From: Nephrocerus scutellatus
Lineage: Eukaryota; Arthropoda; Insecta; Diptera; Pipunculidae
Reading direction: 5' to 3'
Length of the DNA: 64,000 bases
Assembly: GCA_947095585.1 (NCBI GenBank)
Contig: OX352761.1
Coordinates: 109,231,890-109,295,889 of the forward strand
How positions within the stretch are numbered: the first letter of the stretch is position 1; every line of letters starts with the position of its first letter. Below, in pieces: positions 10,994 to 21,125 of this stretch. Under the pieces are notes generated by a model. That model was not told the DNA's origin. It worked only from the letters and a program-made list of their open reading frames with translations, and did not search any database. The translations under genes and the position numbers were made by a program.

Positions 10994-12190
10994 ATCGCAT
11001 GCTGATGATGTAGCGTTAGCTGTCTCAGGAAAATACCACAGAACGATTAAGGTGGTTATGCAAAATGCCCTGCTAATCGTTAAAGAATGGGCAAATAAAA
11101 GCGGTCTGGGCGTCAACCCGAATAAGACAGAGCTTGTCCTTTTCACCAGGAAATATAAAATTCCAACAGTTGTTCCTCCAACACTAAATGGTACCCCCTT
11201 AGCTTTTTCTGATAAAGCAAGATTTCTGGGGACAATCTTGGACAGGAAACTAAGCTGGAAACCTAATATAATAGAAAGAGTTAATAAAGCGAATGTTGCT
11301 TTATACTCGTGCAAGAACGCCATTGGTATAAATGGGGTTTGAAACCAAAGCTGGTTTACTGGCTTTACACGTCCATAGTGAGATCAATACTACTTTATGG
11401 GGTAAGCCAGCCAGTATGGTGGCCAGCTATGGAAAAAACCACGTATATAAGTATATTGAAGAAGGTACAGCGGGGCGCTGAGATCTACACCAACTCGCGC
11501 TCTAGAGGCTAGGCTTCACCTGATCCCACTAGATATATTTGGCAAACAGAAAGCGGCAAGTACGGCTTCGCGACTGTTAGCTGTCAATCAGTAGTGAAGT
11601 CTTCAAAAAGGACGCTCCACCATAACTAAATCGCTAAAGAAGGAGCAGGGCGGACGAGTTAGCTAGACGTGGTACGACTCTCCAGCTGCTACCGGAAAGG
11701 GCGTAAGTAGTGAGTCCTATCGCGACATTGAAATTTGAGCTTCGGAAAGAGGCATAAACAATAAGAAATGTAAGGTGGGAAAACACCAACACTTGCAATA
11801 TTTCAAGACAGGTCTGGCCGAAGCTGGACTTGAAGCGCTCAACTGCGCTTATTGCCCGACAAAGACGTGAACTAAGAACGGTTGTAGGGATAATGACAGG
11901 ACACTTCCTTCTAGGGAAACACGCGAGAAGGATGGGTGTCGAATATAATGACTTCTGCAGAAGTTGCATGGACGAGGAGGAGGAAGAGACCATAGAACAT
12001 CTTCTTGGCTCATGTCCGGCACTAATGCACAGAAGGCACAAACACTTGGGTAAGCGGATAATGAATCCTATCAGATCTCGAAAACGGCAAAGTGCGAGAT
12101 ATACTCCGATTCATTAAGAGCTCTGAATGGATCTTCTGAAAAGGGGAAAGGTATAAGATCCTGTGGTAACAATAAGCCTCAGATACAATG
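10994..12190 (+). pseudogene. LINE (Jockey/R1/I-type) RT thumb and C-terminal zinc-finger-like tail
   Basis: The piece starts at RT motif C, where SHADDVALAVSGKYH replaces the usual YADD tyrosine with histidine. It runs through GLGVNPNKTELVLFTRKYK, FLGTILDRKLSWKPNI and the thumb LVYWLYTSIVRSILLYGV to about 11500. After a scrambled stretch (11500-11760), the C-terminal part follows in a new frame: VVGIMTGHFLLGKHARRMGV, then the Cys-rich FCRSCMDEEEEETIEHLL and CPAL (11870-12030). A frame continuing to IKSSEW near 12130 completes the tail. The RNase H domain expected between thumb and tail in this group is not readable. Upstream palm and endonuclease are missing. The same C-terminal family is found at 52184-51723 (minus). 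Confidence 0.8.
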
Positions 12191-12234
12191 ATGAAAGACG
12201 ACGACCTAAACGGCTAAACGATTTAAGAATTTTA

Positions 12235-13070
12235 TAATGGAACGTACGCTCACTGTATAGAGCTCGAGATGCGGTGGACGGGGAATGGTGTCTTACAAAA
12301 ATCAGAATATGACATATATTACAGCTGTCATGCCAGACATCATGTGCTCGGGGTGGGGTTTCTAGTCAACAAAAGAATGAAACCCACCGTCATCGGCTTT
12401 AAAGCAATAAATGAACGGCTATGCACCCTTCACGTGCGGGGCAGATTTAAAAACATTAGCCTCATAAGCGCTCACGCATCTACAGAGGATTCCCCAGATG
12501 ATGAAAATGAAGAATTCTTTGAATCAATCGACCGGGAACGCCATGCCTGACCTCAGTATGATGTAAGGATAATTCTGGTGGATATGAATACCATACAGTG
12601 GCGGGGATACATTGGCAACCAAAGCTTTCACCCGAACACTGATGACAATAGACAATGAGTCATAGAGATGGCAGCAAGCAATAATATGGTCGTTGCGAGT
12701 ACAAGGTTTGCGCGTAAAAATACCCACAAAACCACCTGGGTATCTCCTGATGGAGCCACTCGCAACCAGATAGACCACGTGGTTATAAACCACCGCCACA
12801 ACTCGAACCTGATGACGGTAAGAACGTACCGAGGTCGACTCGAACCACAATCTTGTTGGTGTGGTGCAGGGAGATTTGGCCCTGGGGCTCAGATGCCGGG
12901 CGTAGAAGAGAAATGGACACGCCTTAAGAATACTGTCATTAGTACTGCTGATTCCATCCTAGGCAGTAGTCGTAGAGATCGGAAAGACTGGTTCGATGAC
13001 GAATGTAAGCTAGCGACTGAACGTAAGAATGTTGCGTAACGAGCAATACATTAATCTCATAGAAAGATTA
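12235..13070 (+). pseudogene. RTE-like family B LINE endonuclease fragment
   Basis: Endonuclease domain of the family called B here. It reads YDIYYSCHARHHVLGVGFLV near 12310, INERLCTLHVRGRFKN near 12410, ISAHASTEDSPDDENEEFFE near 12465, VIEMAASNNMVVASTRF near 12660, THKTTWVSPDGATRNQIDHV near 12725 and the NHRHNSNLMTVRTYRG block near 12790. It then continues into the linker DRKDWFDDECKLATERKN near 12980. The STEDSPDDE and QIDHV motifs are typical of the endonuclease related to craniofacial development protein 2. Stops and a lost frame separate the pieces. It stops near 13070 and is immediately followed by family B RT on the opposite strand. Confidence 0.8.
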
Positions 13071-13094
13071 ATATAAAAAGCTAGATAGTTAAAG

Positions 13095-13995
13095 GATTGC
13101 ACTACTTCAAATTCACGCTCCACTATTTTTAATTGAGTGCAGCCCCAGATTTCGTGCCGCCTGCTCGATCTGGATGAAAGCTTTTTGTACAGATCTTGGG
13201 CTTCTACCAGCGATATGAATATCGTCTGCGTAAGCCAGCGTCCTCTCGCCGTTACGTCAGAGTCTCTGTTCACTCTCTCCATCCCCTTGTCGGAGCCGTT
13301 TATAGATGTTTAACGGGCTTGATAGTGATCCGGATATTTTTACTTGGCTTACAACATTGGTCATGATCAACCTACATAGTCGTATCAGTTTATTTGGGAT
13401 GCCAAATTCTCTCATGGCTTTATAAAGTTCCACTCTGGCTATGCTATCATAGGCGGCTTTAAAGTCTATTAAAAGATAGTGTAGTGAGTTTTGAAAGTCT
13501 AGACATTTTTCCATCACCTGCCTTAGTGCGTAAATCTGATCAGTTGTTGATTTGCTCGGGATGAAGTCACACTGGTATGAAGCAAAGTTGACTTTAGCAT
13601 ATGGGGCTATCCTGTCTTGAAGGATAGAGGAGAAAATCTTATACGCGGTAATCAACAACGTTATACCACGATAATTGCTGCATTTTGTGATATCTCCATT
13701 CCTATGTATAGGGCACAGGATGCCTCTTCGCCAGTCTTCTGGCATCGCTTCTTCCTTTCATACTAGCACTATTAGTTCATGAATTGCTTGGTGTATTGCG
13801 GGACATGCTGTTTTAATCAGCTCCGCTGTTATACCATCTGATCCCAGGGTCTTATTATTTTTGAGCTGATTTATCGGTCTGGTAACTTCGATGGCGGCAG
13901 CATAGTGTGGTCTTCGGTCATTAGTGGAGCCTCCAATTCTTCAGTTAGCTGGCCATTAAGCAACACATGAAAGTGCTCTTTCCATCGCTCTCATC
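13095..13995 (-). pseudogene. RTE-like family B LINE reverse transcriptase fragment
   Basis: On the minus strand the linker ERWKEHFHVLLNGQLTEELE (near 13990-13925) leads into the RT fingers MPEDWRRGILCPIHRNGD and CSNYRGITLLITAYKIFSSI (13745-13640). Then come STTDQIYALRQVMEKCLDFQ, palm motif A LLIDFKAAYDSIARVELYKA near 13480-13420, GIPNKLIRLCRL and RLRQGDG. A frame slip follows near 13270. The catalytic block LAYADDIHIAG can be read in the next frame near 13235, and ARNLGLH near 13150. About 20 codons (the INESKTK region) are then missing before VEREFEVVQSFNYL near 13100. The copy is truncated at 13095, so thumb and 3' tail are lost. Confidence 0.82.
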
Positions 13996-14154
13996 ACATC
14001 GCATCAGCTAGACACAATACTAAGATAAAACTTATTGGGGCCGAAAATATTGCGAACTCAATTGATTCGCTTGAAACCGCAGGAACGTTTTCTATGCTTG
14101 TCACTGTTTTATCGATTCTTCCACCAGCGATGCTCAAGAGTAAATAGCCAGTTG

Positions 14155-14340
14155 CATGCTACCTCTTATTGAATTTAACCACAATACTCTTGGTGCTATA
14201 AATGCTCATCAGTTTGCCCTCATGCCCATCTTCGGACGTACACTTAAGTTCTGAGATTCGTTCTTCAGCCGTGCAGCACGTATGTTGAATGCTCTGCCAA
14301 GCTTTGTCTTTATACATCACTATGTTTTTTTCCATGGGAT
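14155..14340 (+). pseudogene. CR1-like LINE C-terminal tail fragment
   Basis: A plus-strand frame with stops reads INAHQFALMPIFGRTLKF, then DSFFSRAARMLNALPSFVF. This matches the terminal SFF.RT.R.WN.LP..VFP block of CR1/Jockey-group RT proteins and the better-preserved copies at 58165-58370 (plus) and 37000-36850 (minus). It is flanked downstream by a short Helitron-type segment. Confidence 0.65.
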
Positions 14341-14344
14341 TTTT

Positions 14345-14518
14345 GTGTGAACTCGCGACCATCAATCACGATTCGAACCCGTCTATATTTTTTGACGATA
14401 TAAGTATCGATTCTACAGTTGTCTGGGTGGCTAAGTTGGTTGGTGGAGGGGGTCACTGAGTAGTTAGTCAGAGGGCAGGTGGTCAGCGGGCGGGATGTCA
14501 GTGGGTAACGCCGCTAGT
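14345..14518 (+). mobile_element. Short element with Helitron-like 3' end
   Basis: The left part (GAACTCGCGACCATCAATCA) resembles bases 26-60. The right part (GGTCAGCGGGCGGGATGTCA, then GTGGGTAACGCCG) resembles 1870-1984 and ends in CTAG at 14514-14517 followed by T. The segment could be an internally deleted relative of the Helitron at 26-1984. An alternative is that the left similarity belongs to the CR1-like tail just upstream. Confidence 0.4.
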
Positions 14519-14620
14519 AGTATTATCGCCTAACAACATAATTACCGTTGTCTGTTTGTCTGTATGGATATAACGCTTTTATGTCGCCTCATCCCGGCTA
14601 AACCACTGGACGTATCGAAG

Positions 14621-14721
14621 CCATATTTACACCATATGTTCGTTTAGTGCTCCGATGAAAAATGGTGAAATGGTTAGGTGGTAGAAAAAAGATAACGTAA
14701 TTTTTACCGGCTCTCACCTAG
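14621..14721 (+). repeat. Dispersed ~100-bp repeat ending in CTAG
   Basis: Matches 6811-6907: ACACCATATGTTCG, GTGCTCCGAT, GAAATGGTTAGGTGGTAGAA, GTAATTTTTA and CTCACCTAG occur in the same order. Both copies stop matching right after CTAG. It precedes a Helitron helicase fragment here and ends the Helitron-derived block at 6599-6907. Confidence 0.75.
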
Positions 14722-14734
14722 ACGTACTTAAGAT

Positions 14735-15215
14735 TGATTTTCGTGTTGAATTTTTACGCGCACAATGTCCCTCGGGAATATACTGAAATTGCAAGTTGAT
14801 GCATTTATCTTCGCTTCTTCGAAATCCGAACCCAAAAAGGGTTTGTTGAATGGGACTCGATTAACAGTCAGGAGTCTTAATCGAAACTGTATAAAAGCAG
14901 AAATTATCACAGGGAGTAATAAGGAGGAAGAAATTTGCATTCCTAAAATTCCTTTGGAAGCAAGCGAAAGTACTTTGCCATTCAAAGAATGAAGCGTCGC
15001 CAATTTCCATCGATGTTGGTTTTTGCAATGACCATCAACAAGAAACAAGGCCAGTCTTTTGATCATGTCGGTGTATATCTTCCTGAGCCTGTTTTTGCTC
15101 ACGGACACTTATATGTCGCTTTAACTCGAGGAAGATATCATGAAAGTTTAAAAGTCTTAATTAAAAATACAGATTGTCAAGGAGATTAACTTAAGAACTC
15201 GAGAATGTTTACAAA
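14735..15215 (+). pseudogene. Helitron helicase, C-terminal fragment, copy 2
   Basis: A C-terminal Helitron helicase relic from a lineage different from that at 515-805. It reads KGLLNGTRLTVRSLNRNC, AEIITGSNKEEEICIPKIPL (14840-14960), then after a frameshift near 14985 MKRRQFPSMLVFAMTINKKQ, GQSFDHVGVYLPEPVFAHGH, LYVALTRGRYHESLKVL and KNTDCQGD, ending at 15189. The TINK.QGQSFD and HGHLYVALTRG blocks are the PIF1/Helitron signature. Weak similarity in other frames starts near 14735. The domain is truncated upstream. The sequence just after the stop matches the block at 6599 and the tandem array at 45 kb, which ties those repeats to Helitron 3' sequence. Confidence 0.88.
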
Positions 15216-15234
15216 AATCCGTGTTATTAAAGAA

Positions 15235-15345
15235 ATCCTGTGTGTTTATGTGTTTGTGGCTGGCCAAATTCTGTGATCAATTTTAAATTCACTTCCTAAA
15301 GGTCAATTTTATTCAAACTTTGAACACATGTCTATCTCCGATTAG
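15235..15345 (+). repeat. Helitron 3' flanking module shared with 6.6 kb and 45 kb
   Basis: Contains GTGATCAATTTTAAATTCAC, TTCCTAAAGGTCAATTTTAT, TCAAACTTTGAACACATG and TATCTCCGAT, in the same order as 6645-6720 and 45195-45265. It lies right after the helicase fragment. Confidence 0.75.
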
Positions 15346-15477
15346 ATAATTAACATGAACATGAATTTTATGGGTTGGTATTTTTCCTATAGGACAAGTA
15401 ATTTCAAGATACATACTTGGACAACTTGTAAATCGCTAAAATATGTCAGCAGTATCTTTGTCCCTTAAGCTGGCTTC

Positions 15478-16345
15478 CGCAGTGGTCGATCATGTGTCGA
15501 CCATATCAACACCCTGCGTATCGTCTTTGAGCAGTCGATGGAATTTCAATCACCGCTTTACCTCATGTTCGTGGATTTTGAGAAGGCCTTTGATCGAGTT
15601 AGCCGAGAATGTATATGGAGATCGTTGCCTGGTAGAGGAATTCCCCCAAAAATTGTTGCCATTATTCCTACCATTCCTGCCATTAGTCCTACAACAACGC
15701 AAGGTGTTGTTTTACACAATGGGCAGTTATCCGACTCCTTCGTAGTGCAACAGGGTGTTAGACATGGGGATGTTCTATCGCCAATCCTTTTCCTGATGGC
15801 AATGGACGACGTATTGACGGCCAGTATTGGTACAGTGGACGTTAAAAGTAGAATTAATAAAGCTCGTGCTGCCTTTTATACTCTGACACCAATTTGGAAA
15901 TCCAGTCAAATCTCCTTACGCAGAGATTCTGCGAATCCAAAGTCAAATCCGTGCTGTTAAATGCCTGCGAAACCTGGAAAGTCACGTCTACTATTTCGAG
16001 GAAACTGCAAGCTTTTGTGAATCGCTGTCTACGCCAAATCCTAAAGATTCGCTGGCCACAAATTGTATCAAACGAGGAACTGTTGCGGCTGGACGTCGAT
16101 ATAAGAAAGCGTAAATGGCAATAGATTGGTCACACACTGAGGAAACCAAACGACGATATTGCAGAACAGTCCTTTGAATGGAATCCACAGGGTGCACGGC
16201 GGGTTGGAAGACCAAGAAAAACATGGAAATCAACTGTCTTAGCAGAAGCAGAATCCCAGAGAAGGACGTGGCCACAGGAAAAATACCTTGCTGCAGACCG
16301 TGAAGGATGGAGACAACCGGGGTTACAGGACACGATGATAATGAT
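15478..16345 (+). pseudogene. RTE-like LINE RT with catalytic centre deleted
   Basis: The frame at 15538-15960 reads FVDFEKAFDRVSRECIW (palm motif A), RGIPPKIVAII and motif B VQQGVRHGDVLSPILFLMAM near 15745-15805. Directly after DDVLTASIGT it jumps to VDVKSRINKARAAFYTLTP, so about 100 residues including the catalytic DD box and the GL.IN block are absent. After a frameshift near 15950, the thumb and tail follow: NACETWKVTSTISRKLQAFV, NRCLRQILKIRWPQIVSNEE, GHTLRKPNDDIAEQSFEWNP and RRVGRPRKTWKSTV. It ends in an ATGATAATGATGATC tail near 16345. It is related to the 22.8-26.5 kb element. Confidence 0.85.
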
Positions 16346-17764
16346 GATCTTTGTCTCCCCGATAAAAAAATACGTTGCATATCTCTCTCTAAAATGCGTA
16401 TAAGTATAATGCAAGTGAGACCAAAAAATAGGCTTTTAATTTGTACTCCATTAAAATAACAAGTTATTCATAACTATAAAGATATTGTCATAGCCAAAGT
16501 TTAATGACTTTCACTGCATTGAAAGTCATTGACATTGTATGGCACCCGTATACCCTTTGAGAGTTATTTATTCCAATTAATATTAAAATGTAAAGAAAAT
16601 TATCACATTTTTTTATCTGTAAACAGAAACCCCCATTTTGTATGAAATGCAAAAAAGAATAAAATAAACATTTTTGTTCCCATAAGTTGCTAGCATCCTC
16701 GTACATCTTTTCGCAGAGTACTTGGTATTGGTGAAAAGCCCATGAAAATTAAAATTTAAAAGGGATACAAAGTTTGAACACCAAATTTACGGTGCTGGTG
16801 CACCAGAAAACAGGATGCGGCATACATAATATATAAAGAGAATGTCTTTCTCTGTTGTCAAAAGACATTGGAAGGTCGAGAAAACTTAACTTTCTCGGAA
16901 ACTTTGAATTATTTTAAGATTTCTTTAAAGTAAAGTTTTCGGGGTAGAGAGCTACCAATAGCTCACACACCGGCTTTTGTTGTTGTTGGAAATACTTCAA
17001 TATTCCCAAAAGTGTTTGGCAACTTAAGAGCCAGTCAATCCCATTTAAATTTCGGTCTGCATGGCAAAAAGAAAATCTTTACAAAAACAATTTCAACAGC
17101 AAACCCCAACTGGAAAAAAAAGTTTCAAGTTTTTGACAGACTGCTTTGTTTGCCTATCAGGTATTATCCTTTAATCGCTCGCTTTCCCTTCTGATAGTTC
17201 TTTAGTAAATATCTATTTATTATGCGAATAATTATGACTGGTGAATTATTCAACAACAACAAAACCAATTTAAATTTAACAGGTCATTAACAGCTTGCGA
17301 AATATACCGTGGGGCTAATGTGGTCAATTGTTTTCAGTCAATTTGAAATCATTTTTTCGATCCTATTTTGCATTGAGTTGCTTATACAAAACAGACAGCA
17401 AGCACATGAATCAAGTGAAACGTTTTTGGCGATTTTTATGGTATAGACACAAGTATAGTATTTGTAAATTTTAGTTCTAGAAATGAAAAGGAAATGGAGT
17501 TTAAAAGAAAGAGTATTCCGACAGGCAAAAAGTAGTTAAAAAAAATAAGAAATTTTTTATTAAAAACAATAATTAGCGTACTAAAAAGCTACTATAATCT
17601 TTCTATAATCATCATGTCTATAATTATACAATAATTAATTTGCAATAATCCAAAAATTGTATAATCTGTGGTACAGATCTTCTCGAACAGCAGCTTAAGT
17701 TTTAAATTATCACAAAATTTACCAACCAAATTTGGACAAAATGATATTCCCGCAATAGTTTTCA
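16346..17764. other. AT-rich spacer with one small hairpin
   Basis: No gene seen. A perfect 10-bp inverted repeat (AATGACTTTC at 16503-16512, GAAAGTCATT at 16521-16530) could form a hairpin with an 8-nt loop. Its function is unknown and it may be chance. Confidence 0.4.
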
Positions 17765-17866
17765 AGAGATGTTCTTCAACGTTGGCATTATCATTGCGTA
17801 AGCATTTCTATTTGTCATATTTTTCTGTAGTCTTCCTAAAGAATTGAAAAACAGATTGTAGCTAAA
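17765..17866 (+). pseudogene. CR1-like LINE scrap
   Basis: A 100-bp plus-strand segment matches the block at 6118-6215 and 57585-57690 at DNA level (GAGATGTTCTTC, TGGCATTATCATTGCGTAAG, GAATTGAAAAACAG). It decodes to a decayed KRCSSKLVLPLRKLFLLSY-type RT segment. It is immediately followed by a Jockey-like fragment on the other strand. Confidence 0.65.
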
Positions 17867-17868
17867 AA

Positions 17869-18175
17869 TCGTTATTCGTCATATCATTTGCCTTACCAAC
17901 TTCCACCTTTCCAAGATCCAAGGAACTTTGATTGATCACAAAAATCTTCGACGTCTTCCAAGGTTGGGGGTAGTGGCCAAGGCTGCAAACTCTTTTGAAA
18001 GCGTAAGTTGGGTGTTCAATTGCTACATCTGGGAGTTCAGTTAATCTTTTTCCTGTAATTAGGTCGTAACCTGGTGCCTTATTGGGATTTATTCCATTCT
18101 TTAGAGCATGGGATACGTCCTGCTTCTCGAAAACTACATTATTAAGAGTCTTATTGCAAATTTTTTGCTGCAATC
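17869..18175 (-). pseudogene. Jockey-like LINE RT finger fragment
   Basis: The minus-strand frame reads VSHALKNGINPNKAPGYDLI, TGKRLTELPDVAI, YAFKRVCSLGHYPQPWK and TSKIFVI. This is the classic N.KKAPG.D.IT.....LP to YFP..WK segment of Jockey-clade reverse transcriptases. Palm motifs are absent. Only about 100 codons survive, with the frame open throughout. Confidence 0.8.
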
Positions 18176-18751
18176 ATTAGTAGGACTGCGATAGGTTTGG
18201 AGTAAAAACTTTGCATAGATACTCTGCAAAAGTTTTTCCCAGTCCTAGTTCCTAGTTGCTAGTTTTTGGTAGTCTGGTGGGTTTTTGGTAGATTGGTGGG
18301 TCATGTTGCTTTGGAGCTATAGTTTTCTTTGCTGCTTTCTAGAGTGAGTGGTGATTGTTCGCATGAGGTGAGTTCTATTATCGTAATAAGGGAAGAATTG
18401 CTAAATATGATAAATCCAAAGTGACGATCCAACCCCCAAAGACGGACATAACGTTGAAAGTTTACTTCTGTTTAACGTCTAACGAAGTTTCGCTGAAAAT
18501 ATGATATTTTTGTCGTAAGTTTATTTTGAAAAGTATTTTAAAAGCTTACATCGCGGTAAGCCCAGTTTCATAAAATCAAAACTACACTTAATTGGCTGAG
18601 CGTTATTATAAATAAACTGCTGACAGCATAGCGTATCAATAACTCGTATGACCAACAAGAACGAAAATATCAAAAATTAAAAACGAAAAAACCAATTAGA
18701 TGTTTGCCCAACGAAATTTATAAGAGAATCAAAGAATATTTTTTTTTGGGG
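18176..18751. other. No recognisable gene
   Basis: Around 570 bp without family signature. A short duplication of CTAGTT and TTTTTGGTAG-type words lies near 18245-18300. Confidence 0.4.
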
Positions 18752-19098
18752 AATTTGCAATCATTTTTGAGACTTTTCAAAAATAGACTTAACTAACTTT
18801 TTAGAAGCGGAATTTCGTTAAGCCTTTCGGCTCGATAGCTGAGCGTGCCTGTTTCGTTTGTAAGGCCCTGTACCACAGACGAATTCGGTACGATTCACTG
18901 TTGACTTGTTGGCTTTCAAGAAAGACGTCAACTAGTTCCTGAAGGACCGGATTGTAAAATAGATTTTTCAAGAATTATGAAGACACACTAACGTCATTCT
19001 TTGGTGTCAAGAAACGCATTGATTTTTTGGAATATGCAAACATTTTTGAGTCTTTTTAATTTTAGAAGCTGAATTTTGATGAGCCTTTTGACTCGATA
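18752..19098 (+). repeat. ~280-bp repeat: one full unit and the first part of a second
   Basis: Unit 1 (about 18752-19030) contains GCAATCATTTTTGAG, TTTTAGAAGCGGAATTTCGT, GCCTTTCGGCTCGATAGCTG, AGCGTGCCTG and TACCACAGACGAATTCGGTA. Unit 2 starts near 19031 with matching blocks (GCAAACATTTTTGAGTC, TTTTAGAAGCTGAATTTTGA, GCCTTTTGACTCGATATC) and then breaks off at about 19098, where an RTE-like LINE begins. The rest of unit 2 resumes at 21004. Confidence 0.75.
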
Positions 19099-21003
19099 TC
19101 CGAAGATACCTGGAGGCGAATTGAAGAACGTAAGCTACTTAACGTTCGTATTGTAGATACCCCAGCAGCAGGGAGGATTGAGCTAGAGTCCCTGTATCGA
19201 AGCAAAGTGCAGCGTAGTGTAAGATGTGCCTCAGAAGCAGAGGAAGCAGCGAGCTAGTGCGATAGCAGAACCGTTTACAGAATCACCAAAAAGCTGACAG
19301 GTGCGGTCACCCGCTCTAGCTAACATCCGGTGAAAGGCCTAGATGGTGCCGTACTCGTTTCAGATGAGGATCAGCTCAAGCGATGGACAGAGCATTTCTC
19401 TACGGTACTTAACCGTGTATTCGCCAATGATATGCACCCAAATCAAACAGAGCTGCCGGAAGTTACAATTTCCCGAATTCGCATCTCAATTCCCAGTAAA
19501 GATGAGATCAAGCAACGCACTAATAAACAAAAATTCGGTAGGACTAGATGGTATACCCGCAGAGCGTCTGCGTGCGCGCTTCAACGACATCAGCAGAGCT
19601 TTTGAAGAGAGTTTGGCAGGCAGAAAGTTTCCCCGACGAGTGGAAGAAGGAAAGGATTGTCAAGCTCCCCAAAAAGGTAGTCTTATGGAGTGCGAAAACT
19701 GAAGAGGCATTTGCGTTCTTTCTGCAGTTGCAAAGGTCAAAGCCAAAGTAGTACTTGAGCGAATTAAGGAACATCTGGAAGATACAACATCTGGAAGAAC
19801 AAGCACTGGATCGTCCTGTGTAGACCACATAAACACCCTGCGGATCATTATTGAACAGTGCGTTGAATTCCGGTCACCACTGCACCTGCTGTTCATCGAT
19901 TTTGAGAAGGCGTTTGACATTTTCAACAGACAGCTTATCTGGCTCGCCTTGCGCAGGAGTGGTATACCCGATAAACTAATAGCTATTATTAAAGCAACCT
20001 ATGATGGCTCTAAATGTCATGTGCTGCATAGAGGAAAGCTGTCAGAGGAATTCGAGATCCTCAGTGGCGTACGACAAGGTTGCATTCTATCGCCGATACT
20101 TTTTTGTTTGTGATTAGCGATGACGATAACGCGCAGCTTTATTTACTGGAAACGGAGGAATTGGTTGGACTCTTACATCACAGCTCAAACATCTGGACTA
20201 CGCTGACGACATTTGTTTACTCCCACACAGGTTTATGGAGCTGCACCAAATGACAACAAATGTGGAAAGGGAGGCAAATGTTGCGGTTTTGAAAATTAAT
20301 TCTGCCAAAACCAAAATCACCAACCTCTGCACTAATTCAAGTTAACATTGCTGGACAACCGGTAGAGAGAGTAGAGAGTTTCCAATATCATGGGAGTATT
20401 GTCTCGACCGAAGGTAGAACCGAACAGGACATTGTCAACCGAATCGGCAAAGCCAAATCAGTGTTTGGAATGATGTTCATGATATGGCGAAGCAGTGCGA
20501 TCAGCTTAAGCAGCAAGCTGTGACTGTTCCGTTCAAATGTTGAATCTGTGCTATTGTATGGGTGCAGCACTTGGAAGGTGACCGCTACTATCACAAAAAG
20601 ATTACAAACGTTTGTAAATAGGTACCTACGGAACATCTTAAGGGTTTTCTGGCCTAACCGTATCTCTAACGAACATCTTTACCAGAGAACGGGTCAGGAA
20701 CCAATAGGCACAACCATCCAACGACGAAAGTGTCAGTGGATTGGTCATACACTCCGAAAAGGCGACAGTTCCATAGCAAACTACGCAATGCAATGGAATC
20801 CGTTATCTCAGGATGGTAGAAGAACGGGTCGTCTGAGAAATACATGGCGCAGAACAGTTGAGGAGGAGTCACGGCAATTGGGGAAGAGTTGGAGAGAGCT
20901 GAAGCTCATTGCCAGGAACTTCACGCGATGACACGTAGGCGTAGTAGAGGCCTTACGACCCACAAGGGGATATAGGAAATAGGTAAAGTAAGTAAGTATT
21001 TTT
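19099..21003 (+). pseudogene. RTE-like LINE, copy 2, with complete 3' end
   Basis: 5'-truncated, lacking endonuclease. The linker GLDGAVLVSDEDQLKRWTEH is near 19335, then KNSVGLDGIPAERL near 19530, INTLRIIIEQCVEF near 19835, palm motif A LLFIDFEKAF near 19890, GIPDKLIAII, GRVRQGC-type motif B near 20070, a broken motif C (WTTLTTFVYS frame; the DD codons are readable in another frame near 20195), and then an intact thumb and tail frame 20548-20931: LLYGCSTWKVTATITKRLQT, NRYLRNILRVFWPNRISNEH, WIGHTLRKGDSSIANYAMQW and RLRNTWRRTVEEESRQLGKS. A GTAAAGTAAGTAAGTA tail ends it near 20998. Frameshifts occur near 19510, 19690 and 20110. It is very similar to copy 1 at 2758-4063. Confidence 0.88.
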
Positions 21004-21125
21004 ACTCGTAAGTTGTGCGTGCCTTTTACGTTTGTAAAGTCTGGTACCACAGACGAATTCGGTACGATTCACTGTCGAGTTATTGACGTCCAGTTGCAGA
21101 AGGACCAAATTGTACTATAGAGGTT
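21004..21125 (+). repeat. Second part of the ~280-bp repeat unit 2
   Basis: Matches 18838-18960 (GTACCACAGACGAATTCGGT, ACGATTCACTGT, GAAGGACC, AAATTGTA). It resumes exactly where the LINE ends, so the LINE sits inside unit 2. ACTCGATA at 19091 and ACTCGTA at 21004 may be a diverged target duplication. Confidence 0.75.

Noticed and set aside
14371..14437. B-box-like (minus) and A-box-like TGGCTAAGTTGG (plus) words near 14.4 kb
   Set aside because: They lie on opposite strands, so they cannot form one Pol III promoter.
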